NCBI RefSeq assembly: GCF_900323545.1
Contig: NZ_OOHN01000008.1
Location: forward strand, 1,603,144-1,667,143
Source of the DNA: Actinomyces sp. Marseille-P3109
GTDB lineage: Bacteria; Actinomycetota; Actinomycetes; Actinomycetales; Actinomycetaceae
Direction of reading: 5' to 3'
Length of the DNA stretch: 64,000 nt
Shown here: one piece after another, positions 19,001 through 26,885 of the stretch
Layout: the number at the start of each line of letters is the position of its first letter
Numbering within the stretch: position 1 is the stretch's first letter
The notes under the pieces: generated by a model
What the model saw: the letters and a program-made list of their open reading frames with translations, nothing else
What the model was told of the DNA's origin: nothing
Database searches by the model: none
Made by a program: the position numbers and the translations under genes

Positions 19001-19586
19001 CATCGATGGTCAGCAGGTTCTGGCTCAGGGCGTCGTTCAGCACCAGGGCGGCGCTCGCGTTGTGGATGAGGCTCTCGCTGGGGAGCGGGAACGTGCGCGC
19101 CTCGAGCAGGGAGGTGACGATCTGCCAGGAGCGGGCCTGGGTGATGAGGGCGGAGTCGGGGTCGACGCCGATGCGCAGGCCGTGGTCACGCACCAGGGAG
19201 CCGGCGAAGGAGTTGTAGGTGGCGATCATCGGCTCACCGGCATCGGTGGCGTCCCCGGCACTCCCGTCATCTTCCGGAGCGGTCGGGAGAAGGCCGGCCG
19301 CGCCGAGGCTGGCCAGGCGGGAGGCGACGCGCTGATCCAGCTCGGCGGTGGCCTTGCGGGTGAAGGTCAGGCCGAGGACCTGGTCGGGACGGACCTGCCC
19401 GGTGGCGACCAGGTAGACGACTCGTTGCGCCATGGTGGCGGTCTTGCCCGAGCCGGCACCGGCGACGACCAGGAGCGGGCTCAGTCGGTGGGAGATGACG
19501 CGCGCCTGCTCCTGGGTGGGGGTGTGGATCCCGAGCGAGGCTGCAAGCGCCTGCGGGGTGAGCTCGCGGGAGGCAGTGGGGGTCAT
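16083..19586 (-). CDS. adnB: ATP-dependent helicase-nuclease subunit AdnB
   Basis: 1167 residues, a UvrD-type superfamily 1A helicase fused to a RecB-like nuclease. Walker A GAGSGKT is at 43-49 and LLDEFQDTS (motif II) near 285; further helicase motifs include GDPHQAIYGWRG and LLTVHAAKGLEWD. The C-terminal nuclease shows the core D-(x)n-D-W-K motif in CRMDAVFRRLDG and LIVDWKTGRRQ. With AdnA it forms the actinobacterial counterpart of RecBCD/AddAB, resecting double-strand breaks. The start overlaps the adnA stop by four bases (ATGA), so the subunits are translationally coupled. Confidence 0.93.
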   Translation of the reverse strand: MTPTASRELTPQALAASLGIHTPTQEQARVISHRLSPLLVVAGAGSGKTATMAQRVVYLVATGQVRPDQVLGLTFTRKATAELDQRVASRLASLGAAGLLPTAPEDDGSAGDATDAGEPMIATYNSFAGSLVRDHGLRIGVDPDSALITQARSWQIVTSLLEARTFPLPSESLIHNASAALVLNDALSQNLLTIDEAATDLADLTEQFTALAAIKGCKTLVDKAPAIMSEWEALLDVVAELHDYKRRHGLLDFGDQIALACTVAESVPEAAAQVRAQYPAVLLDEFQDTSVAQVRLLSALFADSGVTAVGDPHQAIYGWRGASAGALDTFHQRFNPTGTARLASGAPSADVAPVLELSTSWRNDSTILEVANTVSEPLRSGVVRDGDPVGEHIAVAPLRARPVAFGLEPGTVHGAFLQDPVEEARTVAAFLAERWSPSAEMAVLCRTRAQMEPIAAELEAAGLPYTIVGLGGMLYVPEVADVRALLTAASNPERGDRVVRLLTGFGIGAGDLRALATLASEVVRSAPETSRNGAEGRVPQDEADSPLLSEALDTLLRWHEEGREGAVPAAVELTPAGLAVALRTARAIRRVREAIALPLPDLVALAEQVLDLDIEIAARVGDPMGHRALDSFQETALAFAADTDAATLTGFLEWLDAAEEHEDAMTAPEVDPSPGAVQLLTVHAAKGLEWDVVAVPGMNEQVFPSYTSGVKDDLRVVETGWMGSTSTFPFPLRADADDLPPFTVGDLNPAVTDKPLLTETMNAYKEALGRQSLREERRLAYVAFTRARHELLLTGSHLSKTASKPRRPSRFLTELRRRDLLAPYGDGWVDFDESRPNPLTALTQVGTWPLDAGEPEALGAQEPGAGGSRDDGGADTDRATALRRARRAAAAQVAAAMGGARPTEQATEQAPAEPEPTRPGLGLEATDETLRRWQLEAGLLLAERARASAAVPTVRLPEHLAATRLDDLRADRRRFVLDLRRPLPPEPRAAGRLGTVFHDAVAQRLSARGTLFGLGEAGVPDNLDPLDRQRVERWLETAENLPLLADYVLVDTEIDREITIGATTLRCRMDAVFRRLDGTGWLIVDWKTGRRQVPVDQLSVYVHAWAASQGVPTSCVCAAYVYVDYPEGRVDELTAAGLLDLDQIESALTPGSPPDEMTPLPAPEQQG

Positions 19587-22500
19587 GAGACGACTCTCCT
19601 TCCCTCGACCTGGACGGGGCAGGAGTCCTTGACCATGCAGGTGCGGCAGTGATCGCCGGTGCGGGCCTCGAGCAGGGGACCCAGGCCGGCCAGCGCTGCG
19701 CCGGCCACGAGGTCCTCGGCCCAGTACTCGCTGGAGCCCTCGGCCGAGCCGTCCAGGCCTCCGTCGCTGGGCTCGTCTCCGGACCCGTCCGCGGGTTCCG
19801 AGACCATGGGGCTGGGGTCGAGCGCGGCGCCCGGCGGAGCCAGGACATAGCCGTCGCCGGACCGCTTGGAGGGCTCCTTGCCCAGGAGCGCAAGGGCTCC
19901 GCCGACGACGTCGCGGCCCTGCGAGGCCAGGGCGAGCCGGTAGGTGGCCAGCTGGGGGTGGCGCTGGACGTCCTTGGGGACGCGCTGCCCGGTCTTGAGA
20001 TCGATGACGCGCACGCTGCCGCTCCTGTCCGGGCGGTCCGGGTGGTCCTCGGCCTGTCCCCCGTGGTCAGCCAGGTGCTCGAGCCGGTCGATGCGCCCGG
20101 AGATCCTGACGGGGACGACGCCGAGCCCCGCGGTGGGTATCCGGGCCCCGGCCCGGTCTCGGAGCTCGGGGCTGAGGACCTGCACAGGGATGTCGACGTC
20201 GGCGCGAACGGGCTGCTCGACGTCGGCGCGGATGTCCAGGGCGTCGCAGTCGCTGAGGTAGGCGTCGAGGCGCTCGATCATGGCGCGGGCGCGGTCAGCG
20301 GCCAGGCCCCCCAGCCAGGTGTCGGGGTAACCGAGGTCACCCAGGCGCTCCTCGAAGGCCTCCCGCAGGGCGGCGCCGCGCAGGTGCTCGCTCTCCGCCC
20401 GTTCAGCGACCTCGTGGATGAGACTGCCCAGGGCCTGGGCGTCGCTGGCGGGGGCCGAACCGCCGTTGCGGCTCAGGAACCACTTGAGCGGGCAGGCGGC
20501 CAGGCCCTCGACGTCGGAGGGGCTCACCTGGATCCTCTCCCCCTCCGCGACGAGCGGGGTGGTGGAGGTGAGACCTGCCGCACCGATCCAGGTGGAGGGG
20601 TCGGCCCCGGGCACGTCCTGGCGGGCGAGATCGGCCAGCAGCTCGACGGCGGCTCGGCCGCGCCGGTATTCGGTGGGGGTGGCCGTCTCCAGGTTTCCGG
20701 CGACGGCCGCACGGCGCAGCTCCCCGACCAGGCCGCGCAGGGTGAGGTCTCCGGTATCCGGGGTGAGGATCGGGGCGCCGTCGGAGTCGGTCAGGTGGAT
20801 CCCGGTGGCCTGGGCGATCTCTGTCAGGAACGGTGAGGGGGCGTGCTCGGCGTCGGCGGTGGCTGTCAGCAGAAGACGGCGGGTGGCGCGGGAGAGGGCC
20901 ATGATGAGCATGCGTCGCTCGTCGGCGCGCACCTGGGCCCGGGCGGCCGCGATGGCCCCACTGCCCTCACCTGCGGCCTCCGGGCCGTCACCTCCTTCCG
21001 GCAGACGGTCGGTAACCGCGTCGACGAGGAGGCCGGTGCGAGTCAGGGAGTCCCGCAGGCGCAGGTCCGGCCAGCGGTCGCGCTCCAGCCCGGTGACCAC
21101 GACGAGCTCCCACTCCTGGCCCGCGCAGCGCGCCGGTGTCATGACGGCAACGCCCCCCGGGCGCCGCCCCTGGGGGGCGACGGAGTCCGAGGGCAGGACC
21201 TCGGCGTCGAGCTCGGCCAGGAAGCTGGACGCGTCCTGGCCCGGGTGGCGCTCGGCCCACACCTCCGCGCGCTTGAACAGGGTGGTGACGACGTCGAGAT
21301 CGTGCTCGGCGGCCTCGGACAGCAGCGAGCGTACGGAGCTGCCGGAGGGGCGCAGGGCGACGGACCTCCAGGCCTCGGCCCGGCCGGACGCGGCCCAGGC
21401 GGCCCACAGGAGTGCCTCGACATCACGGGGTGCGTGGGCGGGTGTGCCGCTCAGGCAGGTGCGCAGGGCCTCGATGATCCGGGCGGCGGTGAGGAGCTGG
21501 CTCGCCTGAGTGCCGAGGGACTCCCCGTCCAGGGACCGGGCGAAGGCAGCGGTCTGACCGACGTCGGCCAGCAGGGCCAGGAGGGCGGCGTCGGCTCCGG
21601 TTCGAGCACCGGGCATGGTGGTGGCCTCGGTGGCCGTGGTGGACTCGGCTGGCTCAGGAGATTCAGTGGACTCGGCTCGGCCGTCACTGCTGCCCGCGAC
21701 GGCGGGGCCCTGGCGCAGTCTGCGGCGCAGTCGGCGCAGGTCCATCGTGGTCAGTCCTACCAGGGGGCTGGTGAGCAGGTTGACGGAGGCCTCCCGCTGC
21801 GGCGGTTCACCGTCGTCCCCCAGCTGGTCGCGGACGGCGGCGCGCACGATGTCCAGGAGCGCAGCCGACGCGGGTTCCGCGCGCAGGAGTACCGCGGGCG
21901 TGCGGGAGGCCAGGGGCACGCCCCGTCTGCGCAGGTCCCTGGCCAGTGACTCGGCGTCGGCGGCGCTGCGGACGATGACGGCCATCTGCGACCAGGGAGT
22001 GCCGTGGTGGACGTGCTCGAGCCTGAGGGCCCGGGCAACGTGGGCACGTTCCTGCCAGGTGCTGGAGGCCAGGATCGCCTCGACACCGGTCGGTGCCGCC
22101 GCTCGGCCCTCGTCAGACGCCCCGGAGACGCGCGATGCCGCGGTACGGGGGGCTAGGGTCGGCTGCCGGTGGGTGGCCGTGCCCGTCACCGGGACCCGGG
22201 CGCTCTGATCGGCGACCACCGCCGCAATCACCGGGTTGCCCCGGTAGCAGGTGCTCAGCTGCAGGCGGCTCGCCCCCAGCCCCGAGTGGTCCTCGGCGGC
22301 GATGAGCAGGCTGGGTGTGCCGCCGCGGAAGGTCTCCACCGCGACGTCAGGGTCTCCCAGGACCACGATCTGCGCCCGATGCCCATCGGGGTCCGGGGTG
22401 GCCAGGGCCGTCAGGAGCCTGGCGGTGGCGGCCGTGCAGTCCTGGTAGTCGTCGACGATGACGAGGTCCGGGACGGGACGGGGGACGGTGACGCCGTCGG

Positions 22501-23200
22501 CGACCCACGTCTGCAGGGCCTCGACGGACCGGTCCTGAAGGCGGGCGGTGTCCATCTTGCGGGTCTGCGCTCTGCGTTCCGCGCTGGGCCTGCCCTGCGC
22601 GTCCCAGGTGCGCAGGAGCCGGGCGGCCGGCCCCCAGATAGGAATGTTGAGCCGGCGCCCCAGATCAGCCAGCTCGTCAGCGGTGACGCCGAACTCTCCG
22701 GCGCGCGCCAGGAGGTTGCGCAGCTCGGAGCGGAAGGCCCGCGAACCGGTCGCCTCGGCGGGGAGCCCCGGCCAGCTGATAGCGCTGATCATCGAGGCCA
22801 GGACGGAGTCCTCCTCCGCACCGGCCAGGAGGACCGGTGGCGGCAGTGGGCCGGGACGCCTGGTCAACGAGGTGGTCAGGATCGTCAGAGCGAGGGCCGC
22901 GGGGGTGCGCACCCGCACGACGCCGTCGCCGTAGCCCTCACGCAGCAGGTGGGCGGCTCGGCGGCGCAGCCCGTCCGCACGCGCGCGGGTGGGTGCGAGC
23001 AGCAGGGCGTCCCTGCCGCCGGCGACCGCCTCCGACAGCAGCCTCAAGGCGAGCGAGGTCTTACCGGTCCCAGGCGCCCCCAGGACGACGATGTTGGTGC
23101 CCTCGGCGGCGTGATCCAGGACTCTCCGGCCGTCGGCGTCGGCAGTGGGGAGCTCCGGCACCTCAGGAGGTGGGAGGAGACGGATCGGGTCCTGGGACAT
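19583..23200 (-). CDS. adnA: ATP-dependent helicase-nuclease subunit AdnA
   Basis: 1205 residues. An N-terminal helicase-like motor has Walker A GAPGTGKTS (41-49) and a DEFQ-like position changed to IVVLGDPDV and VIVDDYQD. The C-terminal RecB-family nuclease holds ISGRIDRLEHL and VRVIDLKTGQRV. Cysteines 1185, 1188 and 1194 (CRTC...C), with an upstream Cys near 900 in LAACPLKWF, fit the iron-sulfur staple of AddB/AdnA-type nucleases. It is the partner of AdnB; together they process DNA ends at breaks. It starts with ATG 23200 and is the first gene of the pair. A Ser/Asp/Gly-rich insert lies near 1125-1165. Confidence 0.92.
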   Translation of the reverse strand: MSQDPIRLLPPPEVPELPTADADGRRVLDHAAEGTNIVVLGAPGTGKTSLALRLLSEAVAGGRDALLLAPTRARADGLRRRAAHLLREGYGDGVVRVRTPAALALTILTTSLTRRPGPLPPPVLLAGAEEDSVLASMISAISWPGLPAEATGSRAFRSELRNLLARAGEFGVTADELADLGRRLNIPIWGPAARLLRTWDAQGRPSAERRAQTRKMDTARLQDRSVEALQTWVADGVTVPRPVPDLVIVDDYQDCTAATARLLTALATPDPDGHRAQIVVLGDPDVAVETFRGGTPSLLIAAEDHSGLGASRLQLSTCYRGNPVIAAVVADQSARVPVTGTATHRQPTLAPRTAASRVSGASDEGRAAAPTGVEAILASSTWQERAHVARALRLEHVHHGTPWSQMAVIVRSAADAESLARDLRRRGVPLASRTPAVLLRAEPASAALLDIVRAAVRDQLGDDGEPPQREASVNLLTSPLVGLTTMDLRRLRRRLRQGPAVAGSSDGRAESTESPEPAESTTATEATTMPGARTGADAALLALLADVGQTAAFARSLDGESLGTQASQLLTAARIIEALRTCLSGTPAHAPRDVEALLWAAWAASGRAEAWRSVALRPSGSSVRSLLSEAAEHDLDVVTTLFKRAEVWAERHPGQDASSFLAELDAEVLPSDSVAPQGRRPGGVAVMTPARCAGQEWELVVVTGLERDRWPDLRLRDSLTRTGLLVDAVTDRLPEGGDGPEAAGEGSGAIAAARAQVRADERRMLIMALSRATRRLLLTATADAEHAPSPFLTEIAQATGIHLTDSDGAPILTPDTGDLTLRGLVGELRRAAVAGNLETATPTEYRRGRAAVELLADLARQDVPGADPSTWIGAAGLTSTTPLVAEGERIQVSPSDVEGLAACPLKWFLSRNGGSAPASDAQALGSLIHEVAERAESEHLRGAALREAFEERLGDLGYPDTWLGGLAADRARAMIERLDAYLSDCDALDIRADVEQPVRADVDIPVQVLSPELRDRAGARIPTAGLGVVPVRISGRIDRLEHLADHGGQAEDHPDRPDRSGSVRVIDLKTGQRVPKDVQRHPQLATYRLALASQGRDVVGGALALLGKEPSKRSGDGYVLAPPGAALDPSPMVSEPADGSGDEPSDGGLDGSAEGSSEYWAEDLVAGAALAGLGPLLEARTGDHCRTCMVKDSCPVQVEGRRVVS

Positions 23201-23451
23201 GGGACCATCTCACCACGAGTCACTGACATGAAACGCACGCCGTTAACGGATCGTCATCGGCGACAGCCCTTTGCCTCCCTCCAGAAGCCGATGGCACACG
23301 TGTCCGCGTGGCGCGAAACGGCGCGGTTTAGGGGTGCTCGGACATCTGGCGTGCCCCGGGCGCCTCTAGGATCGGTGCAGGTTCATGCCGCCTCTCCCCT
23401 GATGGGCGGCACGCCGCTCAATACGGCACACAGACGATGTGAAGGAGTCCC

Positions 23452-23667
23452 ATGCAGGTCACGATCGGAATCAAGCATGTCAGCCGCGAGCTCTCGCTGG
23501 AGACCTCCGACTCGCAGGACAAGGTGCTGGCCGCTGTGGCCGACGCCGAGACCAAGGCCGTTACCCTCACCGATGACAGGGGCAGGAAGGTCTTCGTCCC
23601 GGCCGGCTCCCTGGCCTACGTCGAGCTCGGTGAGGCCGAGCCCCGCCGGGTCGGCTTCGGTATCTGA
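23452..23667 (+). CDS. DUF3107 family protein
   Basis: 71 residues with the full DUF3107 pattern: MQVTIGIKHVSREL, then DSQDKVLAAVADAE, and the end FVPAGSLAYVELGEAEPRRVGFG. These small ATP-binding-like proteins are nearly universal in actinobacteria (TB9.4 in M. tuberculosis) and have no established function. GAAGGAG lies upstream of ATG 23452. It keeps its usual vicinity to the AdnAB/UvrD2 block. Confidence 0.9.
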   Translation: MQVTIGIKHVSRELSLETSDSQDKVLAAVADAETKAVTLTDDRGRKVFVPAGSLAYVELGEAEPRRVGFGI

Positions 23668-23717
23668 ACCTCTTCTTCTCGCCGACGGCGCCGTCTTCCA
23701 AGCCGGGAGGCGGCGCC

Positions 23718-23781
23718 GTCGTACAGCAAAAGCAATCGTGAGGATGACAGTCGTACAGCAAAAGCAATCGTGAGGATGACA
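23718..23781. repeat. Perfect 32-bp tandem direct repeat (two copies)
   Basis: Copies at 23718-23749 and 23750-23781 are identical; each starts GTCGTACAGC and contains CAATCGTGAGG. They lie directly after the DUF3107 gene. Two adjacent copies with no spacer are not a CRISPR array. This looks like a recent slippage duplication, or a binding site doubled. Confidence 0.85.
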
Positions 23782-23793
23782 AGCGCGCAAGGA

Positions 23794-23931
23794 GCCCAGA
23801 TCTGGCGGACAGCAAACAAACAACTCCGCCGTTGATCTGGGCCCCTACCGTTGTGCTCAGCGTCCTACGAGGACACTGAGATCAACATCCCGGAAGGCCG
23901 GGGAGTCGGGCGGTTACAGCCGCTCGGCTCC
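23794..23931 (+). ncRNA. Candidate structured regulatory RNA / leader with alternative pairing
   Basis: Three consecutive stem-loops are visible. P1 is GCCCAGATC+GGCGG (23794-23808) with CCGCC+GATCTGGGC (23826-23842). P2 is CTCAG+GTCCT (23856-23866) with AGGAC+CTGAG (23870-23880). P3 is a 12-bp stem with two G-U pairs (23902-23913 with 23920-23931) and a 6-base loop. In addition GTTGATCT (23831-23838) is the exact complement of AGATCAAC (23879-23886); this helix would enclose P2 but excludes P1. Mutually exclusive helices are typical of attenuators and riboswitches. P1 may also simply terminate the DUF3107 transcript. The acetyltransferase gene follows 93 bases later. The rest of 23668-24024 holds only the tandem repeat. 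Confidence 0.45.
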
Positions 23932-24024
23932 TCACCGTGATCCCACACCAACGGCTACGAGGCCAGGTCGGGTCGAGGCTCTTTGAGGCGACGAACCGAC
24001 TCGGCAGAAACAGGACCGATCAGC

Positions 24025-24621
24025 ATGAACCTGACGGAGCAGTTCGCTCGCATGGCAACCGGAGCGATGTATGACGACCTGACGCCCGAGCTCATCACAG
24101 CGCGAGTCGAGGCCGTCCAAGCCACCGACGCGTATAACCGCTCCTATGGCCGGCCCGTTGAAGAACGAGAGCCCTTACTGCGTCGGATCGTAGGGTCGAT
24201 GGGCCGTGAGGTGAACTTCGAGCCGACATTCCGGTGCGAGTTCGGTCGCAACATCCACCTCGGTTCTCGTTTCTTCGCGAACTTCGACTGCATCATGCTC
24301 GACGGCGCCCCCATAACCATCGGGAACAACGTGCTCCTGGGCCCCAAGGTCGGCCTGTACACCTCCAACCACGCGCTGGATCCTTGTGAGCGTGCCGACG
24401 GCGCCTGCAGAGCCCTCCCGATCACGATCGGCGACGACGTCTGGATCGGCGGCAACGTCACGGTCCTCCCCGGCACGACCATCGGCTCGGGCAGTGTGGT
24501 CGGTGGAGGCAGCGTCGTCACCCGCGATGTCCCGCCTGGTGTCATCGCGGCGGGCAACCCGGCTCAGGCGATCCGAGACGTGACCGACGCCGATCGCACC
24601 GGCTATCGGCCGATCCACTGA
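24025..24621 (+). CDS. maa: Maltose/galactoside O-acetyltransferase-like protein
   Basis: 198 residues from ATG 24025 (an in-frame start at 23983 also exists). It has the Maa/LacA layout: an N-terminal helical cap (MATGAMYDDLTPELITARVEA), then a left-handed beta-helix of hexapeptide repeats (about 75-185) with the acceptor-site segment FFANFDCIMLD, the catalytic histidine in GLYTSNHALDP, and ITIGDDVWIGGNVTVLPG. Such enzymes transfer acetyl from acetyl-CoA to sugars or related hydroxyl compounds; the true acceptor is unknown. It may be controlled by the structured region upstream. Confidence 0.88.
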   Translation: MNLTEQFARMATGAMYDDLTPELITARVEAVQATDAYNRSYGRPVEEREPLLRRIVGSMGREVNFEPTFRCEFGRNIHLGSRFFANFDCIMLDGAPITIGNNVLLGPKVGLYTSNHALDPCERADGACRALPITIGDDVWIGGNVTVLPGTTIGSGSVVGGGSVVTRDVPPGVIAAGNPAQAIRDVTDADRTGYRPIH

Positions 24622-24701
24622 CACCCCGGCCCGACGCCAGGTCACCTGCACTGATCCCTCGCCCTCCCGTCGTAGGGAAGCCGGTCGGTACAGTCGCTCT
24701 C

Positions 24702-25160
24702 ATGAGGTCACCTGTGATCGCGGCTGTGTGCGCCGGCTCGTTCCTCGCCAACGGTGTTCTGCAACTGTTGCTGGCCCTGGGACTTCCTCTGGGACGGTTC
24801 GTCCTAGGCGGGGCCTACACCGTCTCCCCTCTCATGCTCAGACCGGTCAACCTCGCCTTCTCCTTGGCCTGGTCCGGATGTGCCCTGGCGTACCTCAGGT
24901 ACGGCGCGGTGCTCGGCGTTCTTGACAACACCGTGCGGAACCGGCGCCCGGCGTTAGGCTGGGATGTATGGACCAGCAGGACGGCCGACGGGGCCTGCTC
25001 GCTCGGTGGATCGCGGAGTCGCAGCGCATCGTCTTCTTCGGTGGCGCCGGGGTCTCGACCGAGTCGGGGATCCCGGACTTCCGGGGCGCCAAGGGCTTCT
25101 ACCACCAGGATCGTGAGATTCCCCTGGAGCAGGTGCTCTCCATCGACTTCTTCACGGTGA
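24702..25160 (+). pseudogene. Remnant of a small membrane protein running into the sirtuin gene
   Basis: The first 70 or so codons read as a membrane protein: MRSPVIAAVCAGSFLANGVLQLLLALG, then MLRPVNLAFSLAWSGCALAYLRYG. After about 24960 the frame continues inside the sirtuin coding sequence in another phase and yields low-complexity Ser/Arg residues. A deletion or frameshift probably removed the original 3' half. No ribosome binding site is evident. It may alternatively be a short real gene. Confidence 0.35.
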
Positions 25161-25723
25161 ACCCGCAGGCGTACTGGGAGTGGTTCGCTCAGGAGAACGC
25201 CCGCGAGGGCGTGGCCCCCAACGCGGCCCACAGGTTCGTGGCCGACCTGGAAAGAGCCGGGAAGCTGTCGGCCGTGGTCACGCAGAACATCGACGGTCTC
25301 CATCAGCAGGCGGGCTCCGAGCGGGTCCTCGAGCTGCACGGCAACTGGTCGCGCCTGACCTGCACCGGCTGCGGTGAACGACTCTCGCTCTCCGACGTCG
25401 ACGACGCCCGCTCCGGCGCGGTTCCCCACTGCCCCGCCTGCGCCTCGATACTGCGACCAGACATCGTGTTCTACGGGGAGATGCTGGACGGAGACGTCAT
25501 CGAGGGCTCCGTCCAGGCGATCGCGCAGGCGGACCTGCTGATCGTGGCCGGCACGAGCCTGGTCGTCCACCCGGCGGCAGGCCTCATCGACTACTACACC
25601 GGCGAGCGCCTGGTCCTCATGAACGCGACCCCCACACCCTACGACTCCCGCGCCGACCTCATCGTCCGCGAGCCGGTCGGCCAGGTCTTCCAAGAGCTGG
25701 AGCGCCTGGGGCAGCGGCCCTAG
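24968..25723 (+). CDS. cobB: NAD-dependent protein deacylase (sirtuin)
   Basis: 251 residues with all Sir2 motifs: NAD-binding GAGVSTESGIPDFRG (26-40), TQNIDGLHQQAG (105-116), catalytic His124 in LELHGNW, and the zinc site Cys132, Cys135, Cys155, Cys158. The C-terminal NAD pocket GTSLVVHPAAGL is present. It removes acyl groups from protein lysines using NAD. Start ATG 24968. It is convergent with ppk2; the two stop codons overlap within the tetranucleotide CTAG at 25720-25723. Confidence 0.94.
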   Translation: MDQQDGRRGLLARWIAESQRIVFFGGAGVSTESGIPDFRGAKGFYHQDREIPLEQVLSIDFFTVNPQAYWEWFAQENAREGVAPNAAHRFVADLERAGKLSAVVTQNIDGLHQQAGSERVLELHGNWSRLTCTGCGERLSLSDVDDARSGAVPHCPACASILRPDIVFYGEMLDGDVIEGSVQAIAQADLLIVAGTSLVVHPAAGLIDYYTGERLVLMNATPTPYDSRADLIVREPVGQVFQELERLGQRP

Positions 25724-26580
25724 CCGATCCCCTGGTCCTCGAGGTCCACGTAGCGCTCGGGCGCCTCGGCCTCGCTGAGCGTGGCCGCGTAGTCGGGCAC
25801 CTCGTGCTGGAGGGTTCGGTCAGTGCGGCGGTAACCCGACGACGGCAGCGAGGGCTTCTTAGGGAACTTCAGCTCGGGGCGCTGCACGTGCTCGTAGGGA
25901 ATGGACTCCAGCAGGTGGTGGATCATGTTGATGCGCGCCTTGCGCTTGTCCGCCGACTCCACGACGTGCCAACGCGCGGAGTCGATGTCGGTGTGGACGA
26001 ACATCTCGTCCTTGGCGCGCGAGTAGTCCTCCCAGCGGGGCAGAGCCTCCAGGTCGGTCGGTGAGAGCTTCCAGCGGCGCATGGGATCGGTCATCCTCGA
26101 CTTGAACCGCTTGTACTGCTCCTTCTGGGGCACGGAGAACCAGTACTTGCGCAGCAGGATGCCGTCGTCAACGAGCATCCTCTCGAAGACCGGGCACTGC
26201 TGGAGGAAGCGCCGGTGCTCCTCAGGGGTGCAGTAGCCCATGACGTGCTCGACGCCGCCGCGGTTGTACCAGGAGCGGTCGAACAGGCAGATCTCACCGG
26301 CCGCCGGGAGGTGCGCGATGTAGCGCTGGAAGTACCACTGGGTGCGCTCGCGCTCGGTGGGCATGGGAAGCGCGACCACGCGCGCAACACGCGGGCTGAG
26401 GTACTCGGTGATGCGTTTGATCGCCCCGCCCTTGCCTGCCGCGTCGCGCCCCTCGAAGATGACGACGACGCGGGCTCCGGTGGCCCTGACCCACTCCTGC
26501 ATCTCGACCAGCTCCGCCTGCAGCCTCAGCAGCTCGGCCTCGTACAGGAGACGGTCCATGGTGGGGTGCTTCTTTGCCAT
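25720..26580 (-). CDS. ppk2: Polyphosphate kinase 2
   Basis: About 286 residues from ATG 26580 (the in-frame start at 26622 lacks support). PPK2 motifs: Walker A FEGRDAAGKGG (42-52), ITEYLSPRVARVVALP, the Walker B-like FDRSWYNRGGVEHVMGYC, and the lid-region FSVPQKEQYKRFKSRMTDPMRRWKLS. It is a single-domain PPK2 that transfers phosphate between polyphosphate and nucleoside phosphates; the class (GDP/ADP preference) cannot be fixed here. It follows the initiator tRNA gene on the same strand but is separated from it by a strong terminator hairpin. Confidence 0.94.
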   Translation of the reverse strand: MAKKHPTMDRLLYEAELLRLQAELVEMQEWVRATGARVVVIFEGRDAAGKGGAIKRITEYLSPRVARVVALPMPTERERTQWYFQRYIAHLPAAGEICLFDRSWYNRGGVEHVMGYCTPEEHRRFLQQCPVFERMLVDDGILLRKYWFSVPQKEQYKRFKSRMTDPMRRWKLSPTDLEALPRWEDYSRAKDEMFVHTDIDSARWHVVESADKRKARINMIHHLLESIPYEHVQRPELKFPKKPSLPSSGYRRTDRTLQHEVPDYAATLSEAEAPERYVDLEDQGIG

Positions 26581-26647
26581 GCTTGTGAGTTTGGCACAGA
26601 TCCCACCCGAGTGCGCAGACAACCCGACAATCTCCGCGCAGACAGAG

Positions 26648-26685
26648 CAGAGGAGCCCGATCCTGGGAAGGATCGGGCTCCTCTG
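26648..26685 (-). terminator. Terminator hairpin after the initiator tRNA
   Basis: A perfect 15-bp stem (26648-26662 with 26671-26685) and an 8-base loop, starting 3 bases after the encoded CCA end of the tRNA. The stem reads CAGAGGAGCCCGATC on the left arm. It separates the tRNA transcript from ppk2. Confidence 0.8.
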
Positions 26686-26688
26686 GAG

Positions 26689-26765
26689 TGGTAGCGGGGG
26701 CAGGATTCGAACCTGCGACCTCCGGGTTATGAGCCCGGCGAGCTACCGAACTGCTCCACCCCGCG
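26689..26765 (-). tRNA. Initiator tRNA-Met (anticodon CAT)
   Basis: A 77-base cloverleaf including an encoded CCA end. The acceptor stem is CGCGGGG/CCCCGC, the anticodon loop CTCATAA, and the T-arm GCAGG-TTCGAAT-CCTGC. Initiator features are present: position 1 is not paired with position 72 (C-U), and three consecutive G-C pairs lie at the base of the anticodon stem (GGG/CCC). This separates it from elongator tRNA-Met and from CAT-anticodon tRNA-Ile2. Confidence 0.96.
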
Positions 26766-26812
26766 TCGGTGAGACCAACTTTAAGCGCCGCGCCGCCCTC
26801 AAGGCAAACAAC

Positions 26813-26865
26813 GAGGGCGTGCCCTTGCTCACCGCCCGGTGAGGCGGGTCGCAGGGCACGCCCTC
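26813..26865 (-). terminator. Terminator after the UPF0182 gene
   Basis: GAGGGCGTGCCCT (26813-26825) is the exact complement of AGGGCACGCCCTC (26853-26865), a 13-bp stem, with a further small stem in the loop (ACCGCC/GGCGGG). On the minus strand the sequence after it is T-rich (GTTGTTTGCC). It lies 20 bases after the UPF0182 stop. Confidence 0.8.
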
Positions 26866-26885
26866 ATGATGCCGCCCGAGTGCGC

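Noticed and set aside
23718-23781. Possible CRISPR array
   Set aside because: Only two copies, directly adjacent, without spacers or cas genes.
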